A stretch of DNA of 64,000 nucleotides from JALYOK01 sp963840785 (GCA_963840785.1 CAWJAF010000015.1:1-64000), one strand, 5' to 3'; positions 37,684-46,521 are shown, counted from the first letter of the stretch. Notes: generated by a model not told the origin, from the sequence alone. Made by a program: numbers and translations.

Positions 37684-37718
37684 GGCGGGTTACGGCGCAA
37701 AGCGCCTAACCCGCCCTA
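37684..37718. repeat. Palindrome GGCGGGTTA...TAACCCGCC between AAA+ and VWA genes
   Basis: GGCGGGTTA (37684-37692) and TAACCCGCC (37707-37715) with an inner GGCGC/GCGCC stem, followed by CTAC. It lies inside the presumed MoxR/VWA operon and could affect transcript stability. Related in layout to the GGCGGGTGGTCCCCGCCCTAC element at 63021. Confidence 0.75.
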
Positions 37719-37728
37719 CATGTTTTAC

Positions 37729-38571
37729 CTAACGAGCGCGTCGCGAAAGAAACACCAATCGCTCGAACATATGCACATCCTGTTCATTCTTCAGCAGCGC
37801 ACCATACAACGGCGGGATAATCTTGCCGGAATCTTGCGACCTCAGCGCATCGACTGGAATATCCTCGGCGAGCAGAAGCTTGAGCCAATCGAGCAATTCC
37901 GAAGTGGAAGGTTTTTTCTTCAGACCTTGCACTTCGCGAATATCGAAGAACACTTCCATTGCCTGCTTCACCAATTCTTTTTTGATACCCGGGAAATGCA
38001 CGTCGATAATCTGCTGCATGGTATCTTTATCGGGGAAGCGAATGTAGTGGAAAAAACAACGGCGCAGGAAAGCGTCCGGCAATTCTTTTTCGTTGTTGCT
38101 GGTGATGAACACGATCGGCCGATGGCGCGCCTTCACCATTTCACGGGTTTCATAGACGTAAAATTCCATGCGATCAAGTTCGCGCAATAAATCATTGGGA
38201 AACTCGATATCGGCTTTATCGATTTCGTCGATCAGCAACACCGATTGTTGCTCGCAATCGAATGCTTCCCACAACTTTCCCTTGACGATGTAGTTGCCGA
38301 TATCCTGAACGCGGCCATCGCCAAGCTGCGAATCGCGTAATCGGGACACGGCATCATATTCGTACAAACCCTGCTGTGCTTTCGTAGTGGATTTCACGTG
38401 CCATTCGAAAATCGGTTTGTTTAGCGCGCGCGCAACTTCTTCGGCGAGCAAGGTCTTGCCGGTGCCCGGCTCGCCTTTGATCAACAGAGGTCGTTGTAAA
38501 GTGATGGACGCATTGACGGCCAACATTAAATCGTCGGTCGCCACATAGGTATCGGTGCCTGAGAAACGCAT
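37729..38571 (-). CDS. MoxR-family AAA+ ATPase
   Basis: Intact, 280 residues. Walker A KGEPGTGKTLLAEEVA (about 34-49), Walker B SVLLIDEIDKADIEFPNDLL, sensor 1 PIVFITSNNEKELPDAFLRRC with arginine finger region, and C-terminal lid with KKKPSTSELLDWLKLLL. Works with the downstream VWA protein; such pairs mature metalloenzymes or remodel complexes. Divergent from the RnfE-like gene, with about 100 bases between. Confidence 0.92.
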   Translation of the reverse strand: MRFSGTDTYVATDDLMLAVNASITLQRPLLIKGEPGTGKTLLAEEVARALNKPIFEWHVKSTTKAQQGLYEYDAVSRLRDSQLGDGRVQDIGNYIVKGKLWEAFDCEQQSVLLIDEIDKADIEFPNDLLRELDRMEFYVYETREMVKARHRPIVFITSNNEKELPDAFLRRCFFHYIRFPDKDTMQQIIDVHFPGIKKELVKQAMEVFFDIREVQGLKKKPSTSELLDWLKLLLAEDIPVDALRSQDSGKIIPPLYGALLKNEQDVHMFERLVFLSRRAR

Positions 38572-38673
38572 AGTGTTTTTCGCTATTTTTGAAGGAAATC
38601 ATTATACGCCCGCTTGTCGATTCGACCGATTCCCCATAGACTTAAGGATTAATTTACGCAGCGCATTCTGAGT

Positions 38674-39306
38674 ATGACCGACAAAAATCTATTGCCACCG
38701 GCGGCCGGCCTGCTGGGTTTAATACCATCACTCGCCGTCGCGACCACTTTAACCAAAGGCCTTTCCATAGGTGTAATCGTCGCATTGATTTTTATCGGCA
38801 CCAGCTTAATTTGCTCGATGCTGCGAAACCGCATTGCCGAATCTTGGCGCATTCCGTTCTTGCTCGTGATTAGCACCTTGCTCACGACGTTGCTACAAAT
38901 GAATTTGGCTGCGTTTATGTTTCCCGTTTACGCCGCGCTTGGCCTATTTGTTCCGATAATTGCGGCGAATGGTTTGATTTTTACGCGCGGCCTGTCCGTC
39001 GCATTCAGGCAATCAGTCGCTGCCACAATGCGCGACGCCGTAATATTAAGCATTGCCGTAATTTTTGTTTTAACACTGCTCGGCACGCTACGTGAATTAA
39101 TCGCTTACGGCACATTATTCGCGGGCGCAGAAACGTTGTTCGGCGTACCAGCGAAAGCCTGGCTCTGGCACCCGCTGCCAAAAAACTATAGCTTCATTCT
39201 GGCGGGTATGGCGCCGGGCGCGCTGATAATGCTCGGCATTCTTTATGCCTTGAAGAACCTTATCTGGCGCGCCTCTCCAAAGGATATGCCGGCAGAACTA
39301 AGGTGA
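38674..39306 (+). CDS. Orphan RnfE/NqrD-family membrane protein
   Basis: 210 residues, six membrane helices. Matches the Rnf-Nqr subunit family: GLLGLIPSLAVATTLTKGLSIGVIVALIFIGTSLICSMLR, then LLQMNLAAFMFPVYAALGLFVPIIAANGLIFTRGL, and GTLRELIAYGTLFAGAETLFG. It overlaps the nth start by four bases. In full rnf operons RnfE precedes nth; here no other rnf gene is present. Alone it cannot form an electron-transport complex, so its role is unknown. The conserved Cys expected in helix 1 region (LxPLLA context) is replaced: the segment reads GLIPSLAV, which may mean that the Fe-S ligand is lost. Confidence 0.75.
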   Translation: MTDKNLLPPAAGLLGLIPSLAVATTLTKGLSIGVIVALIFIGTSLICSMLRNRIAESWRIPFLLVISTLLTTLLQMNLAAFMFPVYAALGLFVPIIAANGLIFTRGLSVAFRQSVAATMRDAVILSIAVIFVLTLLGTLRELIAYGTLFAGAETLFGVPAKAWLWHPLPKNYSFILAGMAPGALIMLGILYALKNLIWRASPKDMPAELR

Positions 39307-39941
39307 ATGCGGCTAAGCGGCATGCGATCTTTTCGCGCTGGCGCGACGCGAATCCCGATCCGCGCTCGGAACTAGAGTATCAAACCCCATTTGAACTATT
39401 GGTTTCAGTCATTCTGTCGGCGCAAGCGACTGACAAAAGCGTTAACCTTGCGACCAAGCCGCTTTTTCGCCGCCACAACACGCCAGCAAACATTCTTGCG
39501 CTAGGTGTTGATGGATTGATTGAATTTATCCAATCGATTGGCTTGTTTCGCTCCAAAGCGAAACATATTATCGAAACCTGCCGCTTGCTGATCGAACATC
39601 ACAACAGCGAAGTTCCTTCTGATCGCGAGAACTTGGAAAAATTACCGGGCGTTGGACGCAAGACGGCGAACGTCGTTTTAAATGTGGCATTCGGCGAGCC
39701 GACCATGGCAGTTGATACGCATATTTTTCGACTATCGAATCGTATCGGCATCGCGCCGGGGAAGACGCCGCTTGCGGTGGAGCTTAAATTACTGAAGCAC
39801 ATTCCGGAAGAATTTATGCACGGCGCGCATCATTGGTTGATTCTGCACGGGCGCTACGTATGCAAGGCGCGTAAGCCGGAATGTTGGAAGTGTTCGATTG
39901 CGGATTTGTGTGATTACAAGAGCAAAACCGCCGAGAAATAA
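39303..39941 (+). CDS. nth: Endonuclease III
   Basis: Intact, 212 residues from GTG 39303, overlapping the upstream stop. DNA glycosylase/AP lyase for oxidised pyrimidines. Helix-hairpin-helix EKLPGVGRKTANVVLNVAFG with catalytic Lys120, catalytic Asp138 in AVDTHIFRLSNRIG, and the [4Fe-4S] cysteines Cys187, 194, 197 and 203 (YVCKARKPECWKCSIADLC). The residue numbers coincide with E. coli Nth, confirming the start. Translationally coupled to the RnfE-like gene. Confidence 0.95.
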   Translation: MNAAKRHAIFSRWRDANPDPRSELEYQTPFELLVSVILSAQATDKSVNLATKPLFRRHNTPANILALGVDGLIEFIQSIGLFRSKAKHIIETCRLLIEHHNSEVPSDRENLEKLPGVGRKTANVVLNVAFGEPTMAVDTHIFRLSNRIGIAPGKTPLAVELKLLKHIPEEFMHGAHHWLILHGRYVCKARKPECWKCSIADLCDYKSKTAEK

Positions 39942-39968
39942 ATACACTCGATGAAATATAAAATCGCA

Positions 39969-40009
39969 CTCCCTCACCCTGCCCTCTCCCCGAGGGAGAG
40001 GGAAAAGTT
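39969..40009. repeat. CCCTCACCC...GAGGGAGAGGG repeat
   Basis: CCCTCACCCTGCCCTCTCCC followed by CGAGGGAGAGGGAAAAG. CCCTCTCCC/GGGAGAGGG stem. Related arrangements at 45398-45460 and 59591-59675. It sits immediately before the DUF1841 start. Confidence 0.7.
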
Positions 40010-40014
40010 ATCGG

Positions 40015-40443
40015 ATGTTTAATCCGTCCCGCAACGAAGCTCGTCAATTCTTCATCGACAGTTGGCGTAAATATCGCAATCAAGAACCATTGTCGGCTAT
40101 GGAAGGCGTCGTGGTCGAGGTCACGATTGCCCATCCCGAATATCATCGCGTGCTGGAATCGCCGGACGAATTTCTCGACAAAGATTTCCCACCGGAATTC
40201 GGCGATGTGAATCCGTTTTTGCATTTGGGCATGCATGTGGCGATTGCGGAGCAGCTCTCGATCGATCAGCCGCAAGGCATTGTTGCGGCTTTTGAGGCGT
40301 TAAAAATGAAACTGGCCTCGGATCACGAGGCCAGGCACAAAATTATCGATTGTTTGGGCGAGATGTTGTGGCAATCGCAGCGCCACGGCACACCGCCCGA
40401 TGTGGCGAGTTACCTCGCCTGCATTGAACAGGTTAGTACTTAA
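40015..40443 (+). CDS. DUF1841-family protein
   Basis: Intact, 142 residues. Family hallmarks: MFNPSRNEARQFFIDSWRKYRNQEPLSAMEGVVVEVTIAHPEYH and FPPEFGDVNPFLHLGMHVAIAEQLSIDQPQGI, and HGTPPDVASYLACI near the C-terminus. Found next to nth in many betaproteobacteria; function unknown. Convergent with a cytochrome c gene, the two coding regions overlapping by 11 bases. Confidence 0.9.
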   Translation: MFNPSRNEARQFFIDSWRKYRNQEPLSAMEGVVVEVTIAHPEYHRVLESPDEFLDKDFPPEFGDVNPFLHLGMHVAIAEQLSIDQPQGIVAAFEALKMKLASDHEARHKIIDCLGEMLWQSQRHGTPPDVASYLACIEQVST

Positions 40444-40768
40444 GCGCTAAGCCCTTTTGTGATGCGTAATACGCGGCGACATTCAACACATCCGCCTCGG
40501 ACAAAGTCGCCGCCATACCCATCATGATCGGGTTAGCGCGCTTGCCGTTTTTATATTTTTTCAGCGACGCCGCAATGTAATCGGCATGCTGGCCACCAAG
40601 CTTTGGATATTCGGGCATCAACGGCGTATTGCCGTCCGCGCCGTGACAGGCTGCGCAGACTTCCGCGGCCTTTTTCTTGCCGGCTTCGATATCGCCGGCG
40701 TTTGCTAAGGTTGCGACCGAAATAATCGAGAGCGCGATTAGTGCTTGAGTTAGGTATTTCATCATCAT
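40433..40768 (-). CDS. Periplasmic c-type cytochrome, class I (c553/c4-like)
   Basis: 111 residues with signal peptide (MKYLTQALIALSIISVATLANA). Haem motif AAEVCAACHGADGN and distal Met in IMMGMAATLSEADVLNVAAYYASQ; the end GLALKY. Single-haem electron carrier. Three consecutive ATG codons (40768, 40765, 40762); the third may be used. Eleven bases downstream of a second cytochrome gene on the same strand. It could donate electrons to a terminal oxidase. Confidence 0.9.
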   Translation of the reverse strand: MMMKYLTQALIALSIISVATLANAGDIEAGKKKAAEVCAACHGADGNTPLMPEYPKLGGQHADYIAASLKKYKNGKRANPIMMGMAATLSEADVLNVAAYYASQKGLALKY

Positions 40769-40779
40769 CCCCGTTGCGT

Positions 40780-41109
40780 TTATTTCGCCGCCATTGTGGC
40801 GTAGTAAGCGGCTAGATCGGCCATATCTTGTTCCGTCAAACTAGCGGCAATCGCCTGCATCGTGCCATGTTGGCGTTCGCCAGACTTATAAGCTTTCAGT
40901 GCCGCAACAATATAGGCAGCGCCTTGACCGCCGAGCAACGGCACCTTATAAACTTCCGGAAACGCAGTGCGCCAGCCGGGAATGCCATGACACCCGCTGC
41001 AACTGTGATTTTTTTTGTGTCCTGCTGCGGCATCGCCTTCCGCCCAGGTGGTCGCGCTGACCGCGCTTAGCGCGGCGATGGCGAGCCATTTCGACAAACG
41101 TGCGCCCAT
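40780..41109 (-). CDS. Periplasmic c-type cytochrome, class I
   Basis: About 109 residues. ATG 41109 has AAGGA eight bases upstream and gives a signal peptide (MGARLSKWLAIAALSAVSATTWAEG). Haem motif NHSCSGCHGIPG (CxxCH) and probable distal Met in HGTMQAIAASLTEQDMADLAAYYA. Sequence pattern parallels the neighbouring cytochrome, suggesting gene duplication. The two are probably co-transcribed and may act as consecutive electron carriers. Confidence 0.88.
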   Translation of the reverse strand: MGARLSKWLAIAALSAVSATTWAEGDAAAGHKKNHSCSGCHGIPGWRTAFPEVYKVPLLGGQGAAYIVAALKAYKSGERQHGTMQAIAASLTEQDMADLAAYYATMAAK

Positions 41110-41232
41110 GAATTGATCCTTTTTCACTCTGAATTCGCTCCCAACACGCTGCTACCAGCTTGTTTACGTTGATTAATGCATTAACCGCGGATTATATCAT
41201 GGGCAAGGGCCACGCCAAGCCCCTCGATCATC

Positions 41233-42300
41233 CTATAACCAGTGCTTGCGCCTGAAGAAAAACACCATGCCGATGGCTAATAAAACCATGAAGATCACGG
41301 TCCCTTGAAAACCATATTTCCATTCCAACTCGGGAAAATCTTTGAAGTTCATGCCGAAGATCCCGGTAATAACGGTAAGAGGCATAAAGATCGCTGAAAA
41401 AAGTGCCATCACTTTCATCACGCCGTTGGTGCGATTGCTCATGATCGACAAATAAACATCGAGCATGCTAGAAAGCATATCGCGATAGGCCTCTACGCCA
41501 TCGATAATTTGCGCGATGTGATCACTCAAATCGCGGAAATAAATGGCGGTCGTTTCTTTTAACAGCGGCGTATCGTCCTGACGCAATGTGCTGATCAATT
41601 CGCGCAGCGGCCAAACCGCTTTGCGCAAGATGATGATCTCGCGCTTGAGGCGGTGGATTTGTTGCAATGTGTCCGGCTTTGGGCGCACGGCGACGATGTC
41701 TTCGATCTGCTCGACTTTTTCGCCGAGTTTTTCCATCACCACGAAATAATGATCGACGACTTCGTCCATGATGGCGTAGAGCAAATAGTCTGGGCCGAGC
41801 TTGCGGATTTTTCCTTTAGACTGACGAATTCGCTCGCGCAGTGGGTCGAGCACATCGCCTGGCTTATCTTGAAACGACAGCACGAAGTTGTCGCCGAGCA
41901 CCAAACTCAATTGCTCGATCGCGATTTCTTGATCGGCGTCGTTGTACGACAACATTTTCAACACGACATATAGATAGCGCTCGTGATCTTCGACTTTCGG
42001 CCGCTGATCGGTGTTGAGAATATCTTCCATCACCAGCGGATGCAGATCGTATTGCTTACCGATTTTTTCCAGCACGCCGACGTTTTGAATGCCGTCAACG
42101 TTGATCCAGGTCACGGTATTGGAATCTTTATACGGCGCGCACTCTTCCGGCTGTGCGACGTCGCGCTCGGTTAAATGTCCGTCGAGGTAGTCGAATAACT
42201 GAATCTTGGTGGTGACGTTGGTCTTGTCGCCAAGATAAACCAGTGAGCCCGGCGGCAAACCGGCTTTTTTCGCACGACGTTTCATCACGCGCTTGGTCAT
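41233..42300 (-). CDS. corA: Magnesium/cobalt transporter CorA
   Basis: Intact, 355 residues. Large N-terminal cytoplasmic domain (HPLVMEDILNTDQRPKVEDHERYLYVVLKML), long stalk helix, then two C-terminal membrane helices with the signature FMPLTVITGIFGMNFKDFPELEW (GMN) and the basic end FFFRRKHWL. Pentameric Mg2+ channel. Stand-alone gene between the cytochromes and the PHA genes. Confidence 0.95.
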   Translation of the reverse strand: MTKRVMKRRAKKAGLPPGSLVYLGDKTNVTTKIQLFDYLDGHLTERDVAQPEECAPYKDSNTVTWINVDGIQNVGVLEKIGKQYDLHPLVMEDILNTDQRPKVEDHERYLYVVLKMLSYNDADQEIAIEQLSLVLGDNFVLSFQDKPGDVLDPLRERIRQSKGKIRKLGPDYLLYAIMDEVVDHYFVVMEKLGEKVEQIEDIVAVRPKPDTLQQIHRLKREIIILRKAVWPLRELISTLRQDDTPLLKETTAIYFRDLSDHIAQIIDGVEAYRDMLSSMLDVYLSIMSNRTNGVMKVMALFSAIFMPLTVITGIFGMNFKDFPELEWKYGFQGTVIFMVLLAIGMVFFFRRKHWL

Positions 42301-42383
42301 TGCGGCGCTTAAGGTAAATTTGGAGTGGACGTCATTGTAGCAAGAGCGACCATCTTGTTAAAGATATTTGTCGTCAAGCTTTG

Positions 42384-42501
42384 CCAGGAGGCAGGTGGGG
42401 TGCGGCTCTCAGGCTCAATGCCTTGGAGCGCCGCGCCAGCACTAACTCTACCACAGGGTGCATTTATGCACCGAAGGGAATGGTGCATAAATGCACCCTA
42501 C
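42384..42501. repeat. Repeat cluster: degenerate GCGGCTCTCAGG element plus AGGGTGCAT/TGCACCCT inverted repeat
   Basis: 42384-42442 holds CCAGGAGGCAGGTGGGGTGC, GGCTCTCAGGCTCAATGCC and GCGCCGCGCCAG, resembling pieces at 33010 and 49918. 42453-42501 is a copy of the 32932 element: CAGGGTGCATTTATGCACC and GGTGCATAAATGCACCCTAC around GAAGGGAAT. It lies just after the phaB stop. Confidence 0.7.
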
Positions 42502-42505
42502 CCAT

Positions 42506-43249
42506 TTAATACATATGCTGACCGCCGTTGATCGACACATTCGCGCCGGTAATGAACGCCGCTTCGTCGGAGGCGAGATAAACAATGAGCCCCGCGACTT
42601 CTTCCGGCTTGCCCAAACGACCGACCGGAATCTGCGGAACGATTTTCGTATCGAGCACATCCTTCGGAATCGCCATCACCATCTTTGTGCCGATGTAGCC
42701 CGGCGACACGGTGTTAATCGTCACGCCTTTACGCGCTACTTCCTGTGCCAGCGCTTTCGTGAAACCGTGCATCCCGGCTTTGGCCGCGGAATAGTTAGTC
42801 TGACCGAACGCGCCCTTCTGCCCGTTCACCGACGAGATGTTAATCACCCGTCCCCAGCCGCGCTCGACCATACCATCGACCACCGGCTTAGTCATATTGA
42901 ATACGCTGTTGAGGTTGGTATTTACCACCGCATCCCAATCCACTTTGGTCATTTTTTTGAACGTCGTGTCTTTGGTGATCCCCGCGTTATTGATCAGAAT
43001 ATCGATGTTGCCGACTTCGCCCTGAATTTTCGTGACCATCTTTTGACAGGAATCGAAATCGCCGACATCGACTGAATAGGCTTTGAAATCGTAGCCGTGT
43101 TTCGCCATCTCGGCGACCCATTCCGCAGCGCCGCTGCGATGCGGCGAATGCGTGACCAATACTTTGTAACCTTGATCGGACAGTTTTGTGCAAATCGCCT
43201 CACCAATACCGCCCATACCGCCTGTTACCAATGCAATTTTTTGTGCCAT
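42506..43249 (-). CDS. phaB: Acetoacetyl-CoA reductase
   Basis: Intact, 247 residues. NADPH-dependent SDR making (R)-3-hydroxybutyryl-CoA. VTGGMGGIGEAICTKL cofactor loop, NNAG in ILINNAGITKDTTFKKM, catalytic Ser in INISSVNGQKGAFGQTNYSAAKAGMHGFTKALAQE (Tyr-Lys pair), and the PhaB-typical GYDFKAYSVDVGDFDSC and AGLIVYLASDEAAFITGANVSINGGQHMY. GGGGAAG precedes the ATG. Downstream of phaC, no phaA (thiolase) between. Confidence 0.95.
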   Translation of the reverse strand: MAQKIALVTGGMGGIGEAICTKLSDQGYKVLVTHSPHRSGAAEWVAEMAKHGYDFKAYSVDVGDFDSCQKMVTKIQGEVGNIDILINNAGITKDTTFKKMTKVDWDAVVNTNLNSVFNMTKPVVDGMVERGWGRVINISSVNGQKGAFGQTNYSAAKAGMHGFTKALAQEVARKGVTINTVSPGYIGTKMVMAIPKDVLDTKIVPQIPVGRLGKPEEVAGLIVYLASDEAAFITGANVSINGGQHMY

Positions 43250-43278
43250 GTTCTTCCCCGAATTAGATAAATAACCTG

Positions 43279-43309
43279 TTTGTCATTGCCGCGAAGGCGG
43301 GAATGCCAG
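43279..43309. repeat. Partial GTCATTxCCGCGAAGGCGGGAAT repeat
   Basis: GTCATTGCCGCGAAGGCGGG then AATGCCAGC: a half-length copy of the 21262 family, between phaB and phaC. The 6-7 bp stem CCGCG(A)AGGCGGG alone remains. Confidence 0.6.
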
Positions 43310-45058
43310 CTAGTCGCAACGCTCCATCACATATCGCCCCGGCGCTGCTTCAATCGATTTGTATTTCGTATTTCCCAACTTAGCACGCGCCGGAACGCCG
43401 CGCCCCGCTTGCTTCTTCAGCCATGTTTCCCAGTGATTCCACCAACTGCCATCGACCGATTTTGCCGACGCCAACCACTCGTCGTTACCTTTGCCAACTT
43501 TACCGCCGACCCAATAATTGCGTTTATTTTTCGACGCCGGATTCATCGAACCCGCAATGTGCCCACTCGCACCCAACACCAATTCCAATTTGCCACCTAA
43601 ATTTTGCGCGCCTTTAAAACTACTAGTCCAAGGCACGATGTGATCTTCTTTCGCCGCAAAAATATACGCCGGCATATCGATCTTGCCGATGTCGATTTTC
43701 TCGCCCAACATGGTGAGCTTATTCTTTTCCACCAACTCATTCTGCCAATAAAAATGACGCAAATAATAAGCGTACATCGGGCCGGGTAAATTGGTCGCGT
43801 CACTATTCCAAAAGAGTAAATTGAACGCTTCCGGCGTTTTACCTTTTAAATAATTATTGACGACATATTGCCAAATCAAATCGTTGGCGCGCAGGCTGGA
43901 AAACGCCATCGCTATTTCTTTGCCCGCGACCAGCCCGCCATTGGCCAACTGCTGTTCGCGCTGCTGAACCATGTTTTCGTCGATGTAGGCACCGATGTCG
44001 CCGACATCGGTGAATTCCAGGAGCGAGGTCATCAGCGTTACACTGGCCACTGGATCTTCTCCACGCGCAGCGAGCACTGCAAGCCCCGCCGTAACGAGCG
44101 TCCCGCCAACGCAAAAACCAAGTAAATTAATTTGCTCAGTCTTGCCAATATCGCGCGTCACGTCGATCGCTTTGATAATGCCCAACTCAAGGTAATCATC
44201 CCAAGTCATATGCTGCTGATCTTCCTTCACGTTGCGCCACGACACCATGAACACCGTATGCCCTTGATTGAGCGCAAAACGCACGAAGGAATTCTCTGGC
44301 TCCAAATCCATTAAATAAAATTTATTAATGCATGGCGGCACCAACAACAGCGGCCGCTCATGAACGGTTTTGGTCGTCGGCGTGTATTGAATCAACTGGA
44401 TCAATTCGTTCTCGAATACCACCGCGCCTGGCGTGGTCGCAATATTTTTTCCGACGGCGAATTTCGATTCGTCGGTCATTGAAATGCGACCCTTCTCGAT
44501 GTCTTCCATCAAGTTTTTCATACCGCTGGCGAGGCTCTCGCCTTGGCTATCTAACGCGAGTTTTAGCACTTCAGGATTGGTTGCGAGAAAATTCGACGGC
44601 GACATCGCGTCTACATATTGGCGCGCAAAGAACAACATTTTGCGTTTGGTTTGCGGATCGAGATCGGTTTTTTCCACCGCGCCGATGAGCCAATCGGAAG
44701 CGAGCAAATAGGATTGCTTGATGTAATCGAATAGCGGCATCTCAGACCATTCCGAGCCACTAAATCGGCGATCGCCTTTGGCTTCGGTTTTTGGTTGGGT
44801 TCCTGCGGCGCCGAAACTCAGAAAACTCTCCCAGAGCTTCATCTGATTCGCTTGATAAATCTGCTGCTGCTCGGTCCACTGCGCCGGCTGTTGCGACAAC
44901 GCGCCGATGAATTTCTGATAGGTTGCAGCGAAATCGCCGTTAGGTTCGAGCGTGAAATTAAAACGTTTCTGCCAATCATTCACTAGCGATTGGTTGGCTT
45001 CGGAGAATTGCTTCAACATCGTTTCGATCGGAAACGGCGTGGCGTGCGACTTCATCAT
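43310..45058 (-). CDS. phaC: Class I poly(3-hydroxyalkanoate) synthase
   Basis: Intact, about 582 residues from ATG 45058 (GAGGAAC upstream). PHA synthase polymerising (R)-3-hydroxyacyl-CoA at granule surfaces. The lipase-like box is LLGFCVGGTLVTAG with nucleophile Cys at about 316, catalytic Asp in AAKEDHIVPW and His in GASGHIAGSMNPASKNKRNYW. N-terminal PhaC_N domain includes FARQYVDAMSPSNFLATNPEV. Single-chain length fits class I. Upstream of phaB in the same direction; the thiolase must be elsewhere. Confidence 0.95.
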   Translation of the reverse strand: MMKSHATPFPIETMLKQFSEANQSLVNDWQKRFNFTLEPNGDFAATYQKFIGALSQQPAQWTEQQQIYQANQMKLWESFLSFGAAGTQPKTEAKGDRRFSGSEWSEMPLFDYIKQSYLLASDWLIGAVEKTDLDPQTKRKMLFFARQYVDAMSPSNFLATNPEVLKLALDSQGESLASGMKNLMEDIEKGRISMTDESKFAVGKNIATTPGAVVFENELIQLIQYTPTTKTVHERPLLLVPPCINKFYLMDLEPENSFVRFALNQGHTVFMVSWRNVKEDQQHMTWDDYLELGIIKAIDVTRDIGKTEQINLLGFCVGGTLVTAGLAVLAARGEDPVASVTLMTSLLEFTDVGDIGAYIDENMVQQREQQLANGGLVAGKEIAMAFSSLRANDLIWQYVVNNYLKGKTPEAFNLLFWNSDATNLPGPMYAYYLRHFYWQNELVEKNKLTMLGEKIDIGKIDMPAYIFAAKEDHIVPWTSSFKGAQNLGGKLELVLGASGHIAGSMNPASKNKRNYWVGGKVGKGNDEWLASAKSVDGSWWNHWETWLKKQAGRGVPARAKLGNTKYKSIEAAPGRYVMERCD

Positions 45059-45488
45059 TCGGTTCCTCTGGATGGAATGGCTAAGAGCAAGCACATTTTT
45101 GTTTGACTGCGGCCTATTATAATGCCGCGCTTCCGCTTTTTTGACTAACGGTGAAGGATTTGCTTGCTGCTAAAAATCGTATTGTTGCACTGCACCATTT
45201 TTCTGTCAAGCATTTCGAGTCGTTGCGTATTCAAATTGGAATAAATATTTTGATGCTCGGAGAGCCGCGTGGATACTGCGTCGCAGGCCATGCCGTGCCA
45301 CGAGGCAAATATGATGCGGGTTTCGATGAAGCTTATCGGAAGTTGCAAACGTAATTTTCCGCAAACGCCGGCCAGCATAGCCCTAGGCTACCCCGTCCCC
45401 ACCCTTATCCCAAAGGGAGCCCCTCGCCCCTCTGGGGAGAGAGCGCAGGGTGAGAGGGATGCCGCCGATTAAGCCAAAAACATTTCGC
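45059..45488. other. Intergenic region upstream of phaC and downstream of lysR
   Basis: About 430 bases. Contains the phaC promoter region, a degenerate repeat at about 45258-45335 (GAGAGCCGCGTGGATACTGC and CGCAGGCCATGCCGTGCC) and a copy of the CTCACCC family at 45398-45460 (CCCTCGCCCCTCTGGGGAGA with AGGGTGAGAGGG). A 67-codon frame at 45151-45354 on the plus strand runs through the repeat and is not credible as a gene. Confidence 0.5.
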
Positions 45489-46412
45489 TCATCTTCCCGT
45501 TATCAGAATATCATCACTACGCTTTGCATTCGCCGAGACCTCGCGACACAAACTCAAAAATGCATCAACGCCTGGCGTCCGATATTTTTGTTTGTGCAAC
45601 AGGAAATGAAACTTGCGGCGCAGGTCAATTTCCTTGAGTTTAATCTCGACCAAACTGCCGCGACGGAACGATTCTTTCAGCGCCAGACGTGACACGCAGC
45701 CGATGCCCAGCCCGGCTTGCACCGCATGCATAATCGCTTCCGTATGTTCCAATTCGAGGCGAATCTTCACCTTATCGCGCCATTGGCTGAGCGCACGATC
45801 CATCGTTTGGCGCGTACCCGAGCCGGATTCGCGCACGATCCACCATTCCTTCAACGCATGGGAAATCAGCACGCCGCGCCGCTTCGCCAGCGAATGATCC
45901 GGCGCACAAAACACCGCCAATTCGTCCGCGACCCAATCGGTCATGACCAAATCTTTATCGACGTATTCACCCTCGATCAAGCCCAAATCCAACTCGAAAT
46001 CCTTCACCCGCTCGGCGATGCGCGTGGTGTTGTGAACTTCGAGCGCGACTTCGCTGCCTGGGTGGCGACGCATGAATTCGCCGACCAGCAGCGTTCCCAA
46101 ATAATTGCCAATTGTCAACGTGGCGCCGACGCGCAATGCGCCGAACGCCTCGCCACCGGCGAGAATCGCCTCGACTTCGCTGGCGCGATCGAGCAATTCG
46201 CGCGCTTTGGGCAGCAACAAGCGCCCGGTTTCATTAAGCCGCAAGCGTTTTCCGTTGCGGTCGAACAAACGGCAATCGAACTGATGTTCCAATTCCGAAA
46301 GAGATGTACTCGCCGCCGATTGCGACATTGCAAGCTTATCCGCCGCCGCAGAAACAGTGCCGAACTGGCCGATCGCCGCGAAAACCTCGAGTTGCCTCAA
46401 TGAATAGCGCAT
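45489..46412 (-). CDS. LysR-family transcriptional regulator, divergent to fpr
   Basis: Intact, 307 residues. N-terminal helix-turn-helix LRQLEVFAAIGQFGTVSAAADKLAMSQSAASTSLSELEHQF, then the substrate-binding domain with GALRVGATLTIGNYLGTLLVGEF. Divergent from the ferredoxin-NADP reductase gene, with about 110 bases between starts. In several proteobacteria a LysR-type regulator (FinR) faces fpr and activates it under oxidative stress; the same job is inferred here. Other LysR roles (CysB/CbbR-like) are possible. Confidence 0.9.
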   Translation of the reverse strand: MRYSLRQLEVFAAIGQFGTVSAAADKLAMSQSAASTSLSELEHQFDCRLFDRNGKRLRLNETGRLLLPKARELLDRASEVEAILAGGEAFGALRVGATLTIGNYLGTLLVGEFMRRHPGSEVALEVHNTTRIAERVKDFELDLGLIEGEYVDKDLVMTDWVADELAVFCAPDHSLAKRRGVLISHALKEWWIVRESGSGTRQTMDRALSQWRDKVKIRLELEHTEAIMHAVQAGLGIGCVSRLALKESFRRGSLVEIKLKEIDLRRKFHFLLHKQKYRTPGVDAFLSLCREVSANAKRSDDILITGR

Positions 46413-46427
46413 TCTTATATCAATAAA

Positions 46428-46442
46428 ATAGATAACAAATAT
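46428..46442. promoter_or_regulatory. Possible LysR box (ATA-N9-TAT)
   Basis: ATAGATAACAAATAT, dyad ATA...TAT with the T-N11-A spacing, in the A/T-rich divergent region between lysR and fpr. A plausible -10 (TATACT) for fpr lies about 30 bases downstream. Confidence 0.4.
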
Positions 46443-46521
46443 CCAAATTACCTGATTTTCCGATTTAATGCATCTATACTATACTTCGATCTGTCTTAAA
46501 CGCCGCAAGCGGAAATTGATC

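Noticed and set aside
42491..43075. 194-codon open frame on the plus strand opposite phaB
   Set aside because: Antisense to an intact acetoacetyl-CoA reductase; no start signal or family match.
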